This document shows, piece after piece, positions 1-5,309 of a stretch of 5,309 bases of DNA. Origin of the DNA: Thermodesulfobacteriota bacterium. Its GTDB lineage: Bacteria > Desulfobacterota > Desulfobacteria > Desulfobacterales > RPRI01. The translations under genes and the position numbers were made by a program. The stretch is taken from NCBI GenBank assembly GCA_030836965.1, contig JAUPLM010000004.1, positions 1-5,309 on the forward strand, read 5' to 3'. Under the pieces are notes generated by a model, which did not search any database, was not told the origin of the DNA, and worked only from the letters and a program-made list of their open reading frames with translations. How positions within the stretch are numbered: position 1 is the stretch's first letter; each line of letters starts with the position of its first letter.

Positions 1-164
1 ATACCGCTATCATAAATGCCACAGGGAATCCATTCGGACTGATAGCCATGATCAAGGGTATAGGTCCGGGCGAGCTTGCACAGAGACTGGCCAGACTGGC
101 GGATAGATTCAGCAAGGAGATTTTCAGGCCGTCTGAAATGATTATAAGCGGAGGATATAAATAA
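1..164 (+). CDS. C-terminal end of an unidentified protein (5' truncated)
   Basis: An open frame runs from the window edge (first full codon at 3) to TAA at 162-164 and gives about 53 residues. They include GNPFGLIAMIKGIGPGELA, then a basic amphipathic stretch, and end in SGGYK. The codon use resembles the downstream genes, so I take it as the end of a real gene. The pattern of a Gly-Pro-rich segment, a helix with LARLADRF, then FRPSEMI and an aromatic/Lys end is loosely like the C-terminus of 3-hydroxyacyl-CoA dehydrogenases. The resemblance is too weak to name the gene. It lies 169 bp upstream of hisS and probably belongs to a separate transcription unit, since a promoter-like sequence lies between them. 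Confidence 0.6.
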   Translation, partial: TAIINATGNPFGLIAMIKGIGPGELAQRLARLADRFSKEIFRPSEMIISGGYK

Positions 165-191
165 ATGCGGCAGGGGGTGTATATAATTTCT

Positions 192-221
192 TTGACTTTA
201 TTTAAAGAAATGGATGATAAT
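192..221 (+). promoter_or_regulatory. Putative sigma70-type promoter for hisS
   Basis: A TTGACT box at 192-197 (5/6 to TTGACA) and GATAAT at 216-221 (5/6 to TATAAT) are separated by 18 bp, in an AT-rich stretch after the upstream gene's stop. Transcription would start near 228 and leave a leader of about 105 nt before hisS. The leader can form a modest hairpin (AAAGA near 243-247 with TCTTT at 266-270). It contains no short His-rich ORF, so I see no classical attenuator. This is consensus matching by eye only. Confidence 0.4.
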
Positions 222-313
222 AAAATTTTGGGTTACCTGAAAAAGATTCGATGACCGTATCAGATTCTTTACCCGGCCGGTTGAAGAAAAAATGTAAATT
301 AAATATTTATATC

Positions 314-318
314 AGGAG
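314..318 (+). promoter_or_regulatory. Distant ribosome binding site of hisS
   Basis: AGGAG at 314-318 is the only Shine-Dalgarno-like stretch before hisS. It lies 15 nt from the ATG at 334, longer than the usual 5-9 nt. An in-frame TAG at 325-327 rules out a start closer to it. Initiation may be moderate, or the spacer may fold. Confidence 0.45.
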
Positions 319-333
319 CTTAAGTAGATAATA

Positions 334-1593
334 ATGATCCAGCTAATCAGAGGTTTCAAAGACATACTTCCGGGAGAAACCGGTGTATGGCAGAAGATTG
401 AAAAGACGGCGGTCAGCCTTTTTGAGGATTTCGGGTTTTGCGAGATCCGCCTTCCTGTTCTCGAGCATACGGAGCTTTTTTCAAGAAGCATAGGTAAAGA
501 CACCGATATTGTTGAAAAAGAAATGTATACTTTTGCCGACAGAAAAGGTGATTCAATCACGATGCGCCCGGAAGCTACCGCGTCGATTGTTAGGGCTTAT
601 ATTCAGCACAGGCTTTATGCCGTCGATCCTGTCCAGAAATTATTCACGATAGGCCCCATGTTCAGGCGGGAGAGGCCCCAAAAGGGGAGATACCGCCAGT
701 TTTATCAGATCGATGCGGAGGTGCTGGGTGTGGATTCACCTCTTGTTGACGCCGAGCTGATATTAATGCTGGCCGAACTGTTCCGGAGGCTCTCTGTTTC
801 GGATGTCAGCGTTCATTTGAACAGTCTTGGATGCCCCAAATGCCGTCCCGGCTTTACGCGGGCTCTTCAGAGGTTCCTGGCAAAAGTTACTACTCAGCTT
901 TGCGCCGACTGCCAGAAGAGGAAGGATAAAAATCCGCTCAGAGTTCTTGACTGCAAGGTGCTGGCATGCCGTGAAGCGGTCGCGGATGCCCCGGCCATGG
1001 CGGATCACCTGTGTGCTGAATGTGAGACTCATTATACAGCAGTCAAAGACTCATTGAATAACCTGAGCGTCAAATATGAAATCGACAAGCGTCTTGTTAG
1101 AGGGCTTGATTATTATACCAGGACCACCTTTGAAATCCAGACCGGTTCTCTGGGCGCCCAGAGCGCTGTTGCGGGAGGCGGACGATATGATGGTCTTATT
1201 GAGTCGCTCGGCGGGCCGGCCCAGCCGGCTATAGGGTTTGCCATCGGGCTCGACAGGCTTGCTGAGATAGTATCCGCCCAGAATAAGTATGCCTCGGGCG
1301 GTATTGATATTTTCATAGCCGCCCTCGGGGATAAAGCTAAAACCGCCGCTCTTGAATGGTCATGCGCCTTGAGCCTTTACGGAATAAAAACCGAAACCGA
1401 TTATTCGAACAAAGGCCTGAAAGGACTTATGAAGAGAGCCGACAGGCTCGGAGCCCGTCATGTTCTGATTGCGGGAGATAAGGAGCTTGATGAAGGTGTC
1501 GCTGTTTTAAGAGACATGTCTACTAAAGAGCAGGTTCCGGTTAAGATCGAAGGCATAATCAATAATCTTAAATCAAAACTGACTGCTTCGTAA
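334..1593 (+). CDS. hisS: Histidyl-tRNA synthetase (HisRS)
   Basis: This cytoplasmic enzyme attaches histidine to tRNA-His with ATP. The 419 residues match the usual bacterial length (about 420). It is a class II synthetase. The N-terminus IRGFKDILPGE is the HisRS opening, and motif 1 lies around residues 28-47. The substrate loop contains MRPEAT (77-82), and motif 2 is FRRERPQKGRYRQFYQID (110-127). The histidine-specific RGLDYYTRTTFEI spans 256-268, followed by AGGGRYDGL (280-288). Motif 3 is GFAIGLDRL (301-309), and the anticodon-binding domain covers about 325-419. The insertion domain (about 160-235) has four cysteine pairs. ATG 334 is the only ATG after an in-frame TAG at 325-327 and aligns with the family start. 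The stop codon lies inside the left tip of a palindromic repeat, and aspS follows after 175 bp. Confidence 0.97.
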   Translation: MIQLIRGFKDILPGETGVWQKIEKTAVSLFEDFGFCEIRLPVLEHTELFSRSIGKDTDIVEKEMYTFADRKGDSITMRPEATASIVRAYIQHRLYAVDPVQKLFTIGPMFRRERPQKGRYRQFYQIDAEVLGVDSPLVDAELILMLAELFRRLSVSDVSVHLNSLGCPKCRPGFTRALQRFLAKVTTQLCADCQKRKDKNPLRVLDCKVLACREAVADAPAMADHLCAECETHYTAVKDSLNNLSVKYEIDKRLVRGLDYYTRTTFEIQTGSLGAQSAVAGGGRYDGLIESLGGPAQPAIGFAIGLDRLAEIVSAQNKYASGGIDIFIAALGDKAKTAALEWSCALSLYGIKTETDYSNKGLKGLMKRADRLGARHVLIAGDKELDEGVAVLRDMSTKEQVPVKIEGIINNLKSKLTAS

Positions 1594-1705
1594 AAAGTCA
1601 TTCTGCTTAAGTTGCGCTTCATCTTTCGTCATTGCTGCGTACTGATAAGTACGCCTCATTCCTCAAGATTCGCGCGCCTTGCATAATAAGCTTTTGACTT
1701 TGCCG
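1587..1705. repeat. Imperfect extragenic palindromic repeat between hisS and aspS
   Basis: The arms pair imperfectly: AAAGTCA 1594-1600 with TGACTTT 1695-1701, and GCTTA 1605-1609 with TAAGC 1687-1691. The centre is a perfect 7-bp hairpin, GCGTACT 1637-1643 and AGTACGC 1648-1654, with a GATA loop. The left tip TTCGTAAAAAGTCA contains the hisS TAA stop (1591-1593). Its first 14 nt from 1588 recur exactly, inverted, at 4676-4689. I recall similar intergenic repeats in deltaproteobacterial genomes but cannot confirm this here. It looks like a mobile or REP-like palindrome. There is no U-tract for an intrinsic terminator, although the RNA would be highly structured. Confidence 0.65.
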
Positions 1706-1752
1706 TCAGAATTTGTGCTCACAACGAAATAGTTAATTTAAATATAGGATTC

Positions 1753-1760
1753 GAGAGGAG
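1753..1760 (+). promoter_or_regulatory. Ribosome binding site that decides the TTG start of aspS
   Basis: GAGAGGAG at 1753-1760 is a strong Shine-Dalgarno sequence, 8 nt before the TTG at 1769. The next in-frame ATG (1790) has only a weak GGA at 1784-1786, so TTG is preferred. Confidence 0.8.
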
Positions 1761-1768
1761 TCAATTAA

Positions 1769-3556
1769 TTGACTGATATACTTGGAAACATGAGAAGAAC
1801 CCATAACTGCTGCGAGCTTTCATCAGGTCACGCGGATTCTGAAGTCGTTCTCATGGGATGGGTTCAGAGAAGAAGAGATCACGGAGGAGTGATATTTGTT
1901 GATCTGAGAGACAGGGAAGGAATTACACAGGTTGTTTTCAATCCCGATTTCAATAAAAATGTACATGAAAAGGCCCATGCCATAAGAAGCGAATATGTGA
2001 TAGGTATCCGTGGAAAAGTTTCGATGCGCCCTGATGGTATGTCAAATCCGAATCTTAAGACCGGGGATATAGAAGTTTTCGCGACGGAGCTTAAAATATT
2101 GAATGAAGCGGGGACGCCGCCCTTTTTGATTGAAGACTCGGTGGATGTATCTGAAAATGTACGGCTCAAGTACAGGCACATCGATTTAAGACGCCCGAAT
2201 ATTCAGAAAAATCTGATTCTAAGGCACAAGTCCGCGGAATCGGTCCGCAGGTATCTGAACGGTCTGGGATTTATCGATATTGAAACGCCGGTTCTAACGA
2301 AAAGCACTCCTGAAGGGGCGCGGGATTACCTTGTACCGAGCCGGGTCAATCCCGGAATGTTCTACGCGCTTCCTCAGTCGCCCCAGCTTTTCAAGCAGCT
2401 TCTTATGATATCCGGTTTTGACAGGTATTATCAGATTGTCCGCTGCTTCAGGGATGAGGATCTGAGAGCCGACCGCCAGCCTGAATTCACCCAGATAGAT
2501 CTCGAAATGAGCTTTGTGGGTGAAGAGGATATCATGGGAATCGCCGAAGGGATGATAAAAACGCTTTTTAAGGATGTTTCAGGGAAGGATGTAAAGACTC
2601 CTTTTCAGAGGCTTTCATATGCCGAGGCGATGGACAGATTCGGGCTTGATAAGCCGGATCTTCGTTTCGGGCTTGAGCTTAAAGATGTTTCGGATATTGT
2701 TAAGACCTCAGGTTTCAAGGTCTTCGCTGATGTTGTGAAAAAAGGGGGGATTGTTAAAGCTCTCAATGCGAAGGGATGCGTTGAATTCTCGCGGAAAGAG
2801 ATTGACGATCTCACCGAATTCGCCGCGGTATACAGGGCGAAGGGGCTTGCCTGGATAAAAGTGAAGGAAGAGGGATGGCAGTCTCCGATTGCGAAATTTT
2901 TTACCAATGAGGAAAAGGAAAAACTGGCACAACGCATAGGCATGGAAAACGGCGATCTCGTTTTTTTCGTGGCCGACCAGTCCAAAATCGCGAACGACGC
3001 GCTGGGGCATTTAAGAAATCATATTGCCGGAAAGCTGAAACTGATAGATGAGAACGAGTTCAGATTCCTCTGGGTCACCCATTTCCCGATGATGGAATAC
3101 GATGAGACGGAGAAAAGATACCAGGCCATGCACCATCCTTTCACGGCTCCCCTTGAAGAGGATTACGGGCTGCTTGAGGAAAACCCGCTTGCCGTGCGGT
3201 CAAGAGCCTATGACCTTGTTTTGAACGGCTCTGAAATAGGGGGAGGAAGCATACGCATACATCAGAAAAAATTGCAGGAAAGGGTTTTTACGGCTCTCGG
3301 CATGTCACCGGCGTCATACAATGAAAAATTCGATTTTCTTCTTTCCGCTCTTGATTCCGGAGCGCCTCCTCACGGAGGAATCGCCTTTGGATTCGACAGG
3401 CTGGTCATGATGTTGTGCGGAGGAGCTTCAATAAGAGATGTTATAGCCTTCCCGAAGACACAGAAGGCGGCGTGTCTTCTCACAAACGCGCCGTCAGAGA
3501 CGAGCAGGGAGCAGCTTGATGAGCTTTGCCTCAGAGTCAAAACAGTCAAGGCGTAA
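1769..3556 (+). CDS. aspS: Aspartyl-tRNA synthetase, bacterial type, probably non-discriminating (Asp/Asn)
   Basis: This enzyme charges tRNA with aspartate in the cytoplasm. The 595 residues fit the long bacterial form with a GAD insertion. In order: an OB-fold anticodon-binding domain (about 8-115, [11 protein letters not shown] at 30-40); motif 1 (about 165-190, [17 protein letters not shown]); motif 2 [18 protein letters not shown] (227-244); the GAD insert (about 300-415); HHPFT (455-459); [10 protein letters not shown] (487-496); and motif 3 [13 protein letters not shown] (536-548). The start is TTG with a strong ribosome binding site. The seven extra residues before Met8 resemble N-terminal extensions I recall in related bacteria. 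His38 and Gly90 match residues linked to tRNA-Asn recognition in Pseudomonas aeruginosa AspRS, where E. coli has Leu and Lys. If so, the cell would make Asn-tRNA through GatCAB. That enzyme is not in this window. Confidence 0.97.
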   Translation: MTDILGNMRRTHNCCELSSGHADSEVVLMGWVQRRRDHGGVIFVDLRDREGITQVVFNPDFNKNVHEKAHAIRSEYVIGIRGKVSMRPDGMSNPNLKTGDIEVFATELKILNEAGTPPFLIEDSVDVSENVRLKYRHIDLRRPNIQKNLILRHKSAESVRRYLNGLGFIDIETPVLTKSTPEGARDYLVPSRVNPGMFYALPQSPQLFKQLLMISGFDRYYQIVRCFRDEDLRADRQPEFTQIDLEMSFVGEEDIMGIAEGMIKTLFKDVSGKDVKTPFQRLSYAEAMDRFGLDKPDLRFGLELKDVSDIVKTSGFKVFADVVKKGGIVKALNAKGCVEFSRKEIDDLTEFAAVYRAKGLAWIKVKEEGWQSPIAKFFTNEEKEKLAQRIGMENGDLVFFVADQSKIANDALGHLRNHIAGKLKLIDENEFRFLWVTHFPMMEYDETEKRYQAMHHPFTAPLEEDYGLLEENPLAVRSRAYDLVLNGSEIGGGSIRIHQKKLQERVFTALGMSPASYNEKFDFLLSALDSGAPPHGGIAFGFDRLVMMLCGGASIRDVIAFPKTQKAACLLTNAPSETSREQLDELCLRVKTVKA

Positions 3557-3564
3557 GTTGCCCG

Positions 3565-3592
3565 ATTTATAAACCCGGCGGCAGGGTTAAAT
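3565..3592 (+). terminator. Weak hairpin after aspS, possible terminator
   Basis: AACCC 3572-3576 pairs with GGGTT 3584-3588 around a 7-nt loop. ATTT 3565-3568 can extend the stem with AAAT 3589-3592 across a 3-nt bulge. It begins 9 nt after the aspS stop. No T-run follows, so it is at best a poor intrinsic terminator. Confidence 0.25.
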
Positions 3593-3633
3593 TCGTTGCT
3601 ATTTCAAACCCTTGAATAAGATCTGAATAAGGA

Positions 3634-3853
3634 GCTGACAGAGGAAACCGGTTTTGTCGCTTAGCAAGATCGGATTCTGACTTCGTCAACGGCAGCAGAT
3701 ACGCTCCCATTAGATCCTAACAGCCCCAGTAGATATAAGTCCACGAAGCCGTTATTTCGTTTCTGCCTGCGTCTCTTTGTTGACAGTCGGGGGGCGTTGT
3801 TATGTTTCTTAATAATTTCTTGCAAAACGGCAAAACCGGTTTCCTGTGTCAGC
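3634..3853. mobile_element. MITE-like 220-bp element with 36-nt imperfect terminal inverted repeats
   Basis: The ends 3634-3669 and 3818-3853 are inverted copies matching at 32 of 36 positions by hand alignment, with a shared core GGAAACCGGTTTTG. A second inverted pair lies inside: CTGACTTCGTCAAC 3677-3690 with GTTGACAGTCGG 3779-3790. No ORF of useful size lies within, so any mobility would need a transposase in trans. No clear target-site duplication is seen; ATAAGG 3627-3632 and ATAAAGG 3855-3861 are only similar. With the flanking bases it accounts for the 312-bp gene-free stretch 3557-3868. It could instead be a large regulatory hairpin or a structured RNA. Confidence 0.5.
3780..3806 (+). 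promoter_or_regulatory. Possible promoter for the DUF3047 gene, inside the inverted-repeat element
   Basis: A perfect TTGACA lies at 3780-3785 and a 4/6 -10 box TATGTT at 3801-3806. The 15-bp spacer is short. Transcription would start near 3813, just before the right arm of the element, about 55 nt upstream of the gene. The short spacer and poor -10 keep this tentative. Confidence 0.25.
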
Positions 3854-3856
3854 CAT

Positions 3857-3861
3857 AAAGG
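3857..3861 (+). promoter_or_regulatory. Ribosome binding site that decides the start of the DUF3047 gene
   Basis: AAAGG at 3857-3861 lies 7 nt before the ATG at 3869 and directly outside the inverted-repeat element. The frame stays open upstream to a TTG at 3797. That extension runs through the right arm of the repeat and would put 24 residues before the signal peptide, so ATG 3869 is preferred. Confidence 0.6.
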
Positions 3862-3868
3862 TTATGTT

Positions 3869-4639
3869 ATGCAATGCTCGCCTTATATCTTAAGACTTGC
3901 AAAGCTTGCAGGCACGGCATGCCTGTTCGCGGCTCTTATTTTTCTCTGCCATGCCCGGGCAGAGGAAATAATCGATATCGGGAGATTCTCGTCCGCTAAA
4001 AGCGGCGAAATCCTTCCATCCGGATGGAAACCCCTTTTGTTCAGGAACATCAGCAAACACACCGCATATTCAATAATTGAGGATAACGGCTCTGCAGTAT
4101 TGATGGCGGTTGCCGAGGCTTCGGCCTCCGGTCTTATCCGGGAGATAAAGATAAATCCTGCGGAGTACCCTGTTGTGCGCTGGAAATGGAAGGTCGGAAA
4201 TGTATTAAAAAAAGGAGATGTCGGCCGTAAAGAAGGAGATGACTACCCGGCGCGCCTCTATATTGCCTTTGAATACGATCCCGGAAAGTCCGGTTTTATC
4301 GAGAAATCAAAATATGAGACGGTCAGGCTTATCTACGGCCAATACCCTCCGCATGCGGTAATCAATTACATCTGGGAAAGCAGCACACCGGTTGGCGCCA
4401 TGGTTCCGAACCCGTACACAAACAGGACAATGATGTTCGTCGTGGAGAGCGGTGGAGAAAAACTGAATAAATGGGTAGAGGAAGAAAGAAATGTTTACGA
4501 GGATTACAGGCGGGCATTCGACGGAGAGCCTCCCATGATATCGGGTGTCGCGGTAATGACCGATACCGACAACACCGGTGAAACCGCAAAAGCATATTAC
4601 GGGGATATCATGTTTGAAAAGAAACGGGTAAAACCATGA
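3869..4639 (+). CDS. Secreted DUF3047-family protein of unknown function
   Basis: The 256-residue precursor begins with a signal peptide: basic Arg9/Lys12, a hydrophobic core (about 13-27), and a likely signal peptidase I site after ARA (29-31). There is no lipobox at the cleavage site, so a soluble periplasmic or exported protein of about 225 residues is expected. DUF3047 hallmarks are RWKWKV (104-109), RKEGDDYPARLYIAFE (120-135), INYIWESSTPVG (165-176), NPYTNR (181-186), VVESG (191-195), YEDYRRAF (210-217), and near the C-terminus VMTDTDNTGE (229-238) with YYGDI (243-247). No enzyme activity is assigned to this family to my knowledge. Conserved acidic and aromatic residues could bind metal or ligand, but that is speculation. 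Probably monocistronic, with an inverted-repeat element upstream and a hairpin downstream. Family call strong, function unknown. Confidence 0.88.
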   Translation: MQCSPYILRLAKLAGTACLFAALIFLCHARAEEIIDIGRFSSAKSGEILPSGWKPLLFRNISKHTAYSIIEDNGSAVLMAVAEASASGLIREIKINPAEYPVVRWKWKVGNVLKKGDVGRKEGDDYPARLYIAFEYDPGKSGFIEKSKYETVRLIYGQYPPHAVINYIWESSTPVGAMVPNPYTNRTMMFVVESGGEKLNKWVEEERNVYEDYRRAFDGEPPMISGVAVMTDTDNTGETAKAYYGDIMFEKKRVKP

Positions 4640-4648
4640 TGGAAGGTT

Positions 4649-4689
4649 TCGTAAAAATCTCAAATTCGTACGCATATGACTTTTTACGA
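4649..4689. repeat. Short hairpin, reduced copy of the palindromic repeat
   Basis: TCGTAAAAA 4649-4657 pairs perfectly with TTTTTACGA 4681-4689 around a 23-nt loop that contains the palindrome CGTACG 4667-4672. ATGACTTTTTACGA (4676-4689) is the exact reverse complement of 1588-1601 in the repeat after hisS, and TGCGTAC is shared too. It sits 9 nt after the DUF3047 stop. As RNA it could end or stabilise that transcript, but the T-run is in the stem rather than after it. Confidence 0.6.
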
Positions 4690-4742
4690 GCCGATTATGA
4701 TTAATGTTCGTATCTTGCAATACCTTAATAAAATGCATCTAT

Positions 4743-4748
4743 AAGGAG
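4743..4748 (+). promoter_or_regulatory. Strong ribosome binding site of the CxxC protein gene
   Basis: AAGGAG at 4743-4748 lies 7 nt before the ATG at 4756, which is near-ideal spacing. A TATGAT (4696-4701) upstream could be a -10 box, but no convincing -35 accompanies it, so no promoter is called. Confidence 0.8.
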
Positions 4749-4755
4749 ACCTCAT

Positions 4756-5091
4756 ATGCAGCGTAATTATTATGAATCCGGAGATCTTGAGGATTTTCCG
4801 AACATCGCGGAACACGCGCAGGAACAGGGGAAGAAGTTTTTCGATTATTACGGCGCATCGACTTCGGCGGGGAAGCTGAGCGAGCGGGAAAAGTCGCTTA
4901 TAGCTCTCGCTGTGGCCATGACGCAGAGTTGCCCTTATTGTATCGACGCTTATACCAACAAGTGCCTTTCCCTGGGAATCGGAGAGGATGAGATGATGGA
5001 AGCAGTGCATGTAGGCGCCGCCATGATGGCCGGTATTACACTCGCCCACTCGACCCAGATGAGAAAGATCATAAAGAAAAAGGCCATGTGA
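4756..5091 (+). CDS. AhpD/CMD-superfamily CxxC protein, arsenosugar biosynthesis-associated peroxidase-like
   Basis: This 111-residue, probably cytoplasmic and all-helical protein belongs to the carboxymuconolactone decarboxylase/AhpD superfamily. LSEREKSLIALAVA (41-54) leads into the redox motif CPYC (Cys59, Cys62) in SCPYCIDAYT, followed by EAVHVGAAMMAG (82-93) and His98. The CPYCIDAYT form and the partner gene point to the 'peroxidase-like' family found beside the radical SAM protein ArsS. Compared with classical AhpD, the position four after the second Cys is Tyr66 instead of His, and the Glu twelve before the first Cys is Ser47. The proton-relay residues are therefore missing, and a standard hydroperoxidase reaction is doubtful. 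A thiol-redox or arsenic-related role is inference from context. Its stop lies one base before the next start, so the two genes are very likely cotranscribed and translationally coupled. Confidence 0.88.
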   Translation: MQRNYYESGDLEDFPNIAEHAQEQGKKFFDYYGASTSAGKLSEREKSLIALAVAMTQSCPYCIDAYTNKCLSLGIGEDEMMEAVHVGAAMMAGITLAHSTQMRKIIKKKAM

Positions 5092-5092
5092 T

Positions 5093-5309
5093 ATGCAGGA
5101 GATCAGACAGATAGAAGTACTTGAAAAATACCACCCCCATTTTGCCGAAAAACTTGCCGGACCGGTTCTTGCGTCAGGAGTGGAAATACTTCAGATCAAC
5201 GTCGGAAAGCGGTGCAACCTCTCATGCAGGCACTGTCACGTGGAAGCGGGACATGAGAGAAAAGAGATGATGTCCGGGGATGTTCTGGGGCGGTGCCTCG
5301 AAGTGATCA
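5093..5309 (+). CDS. arsS: Radical SAM protein, ArsS-like arsenosugar biosynthesis enzyme (3' truncated)
   Basis: The first 72 codons are present and the frame is still open at the window edge. ILQINVGKRCNLSCRHCHVEAG (split around residue 41) carries the radical SAM CX3CX2C iron-sulfur motif at Cys41, Cys45 and Cys48, which binds a 4Fe-4S cluster and SAM to make a 5'-deoxyadenosyl radical. The QINVGKRCNLSC...HCHVEAG context is typical of ArsS, thought to join a deoxyadenosyl group to methylated arsenic in arsenosugar synthesis. ATG 5093 overlaps nothing but follows the upstream TGA after a single T. A weak AAAAAGG ending at 5083 serves as ribosome binding site, with coupling likely. The C-terminal ArsS domain is not in the window, so the family call rests on the N-terminus and the neighbour. 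Confidence 0.85.
   Translation, partial: MQEIRQIEVLEKYHPHFAEKLAGPVLASGVEILQINVGKRCNLSCRHCHVEAGHERKEMMSGDVLGRCLEVI

Noticed and set aside
187..210. TTTCTTT/AAAGAAA hairpin after the first gene as a terminator
   Set aside because: The stem is all A/T except for one pair, no T-run follows, and it overlaps the putative hisS promoter.
228..333. T-box or histidine attenuator in the hisS leader
   Set aside because: There is no T-box consensus, no His-rich short ORF and no terminator/antiterminator pair; only a modest hairpin is visible.
1713..1724. Perfect small palindrome TTGTG-CT-CACAA upstream of aspS as an operator
   Set aside because: Five-base arms are expected by chance several times in a window this size, and no matching second site or convincing promoter is nearby.
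2605..3010. Long minus-strand open frames opposite aspS
   Set aside because: They lie wholly antisense to a conserved synthetase gene, resemble no family I recognise and have no ribosome binding sites of note; they reflect the codon use of aspS.
3797..3868. Upstream extension of the DUF3047 protein to a TTG at 3797
   Set aside because: It runs through the right arm of the inverted-repeat element, has no ribosome binding site and would bury the signal peptide 24 residues inside the protein.
4307..5049. Minus-strand open frames across the DUF3047 and CxxC protein genes
   Set aside because: They are antisense to two clearly recognised genes, and their translations look random with no family motifs.
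1..5309. CRISPR array, tRNA or rRNA genes
   Set aside because: No regularly spaced direct repeats, cloverleaf or rRNA-like sequence was seen on either strand.

Overview
The window reads as a bacterial chromosome segment, most likely from a Desulfobacterota (deltaproteobacterial, Desulfobacterales-like) organism. That placement is inference. It rests on the hisS-aspS adjacency, the cysteine-rich bacterial HisRS, a non-discriminating-type AspRS, and intergenic palindromes with TCGTAAAAAGTC / GACTTTTTACGA ends that I associate from memory with that group. No species can be named from the sequence. All genes lie on the + strand.

Layout. Positions 1-164 hold the last ~53 codons of an upstream gene that I cannot identify firmly. 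A 169-bp gap follows with a plausible sigma70-type promoter, then hisS (histidyl-tRNA synthetase, 334-1593). A 175-bp gap is largely filled by an imperfect palindromic repeat whose left tip supplies the hisS stop codon. Next comes aspS (aspartyl-tRNA synthetase, 1769-3556), which starts at a TTG behind a strong ribosome binding site. The 312-bp stretch 3557-3868 holds a weak hairpin and a 220-bp element with 36-nt imperfect terminal inverted repeats. A secreted DUF3047-family protein follows (3869-4639), then a short hairpin that looks like a reduced copy of the palindrome after hisS (4649-4689).

The window ends in a two-gene operon. The first gene is a small CxxC protein of the AhpD/CMD superfamily (4756-5091). 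One base after its stop begins a radical SAM protein (5093 to the end, truncated) that looks like ArsS. This pair is the start of a probable arsenosugar-biosynthesis locus.

Function. HisRS and AspRS are translation housekeeping enzymes. The AspRS carries the His/Gly pair associated with charging both tRNA-Asp and tRNA-Asn, which would require a GatCAB amidotransferase elsewhere in the genome. The DUF3047 protein has no assigned function. The ArsS pair probably acts in organoarsenical metabolism. I found no strong evidence of a wholly new system. The most unexplained material is the two inverted-repeat families and the DUF3047 gene.
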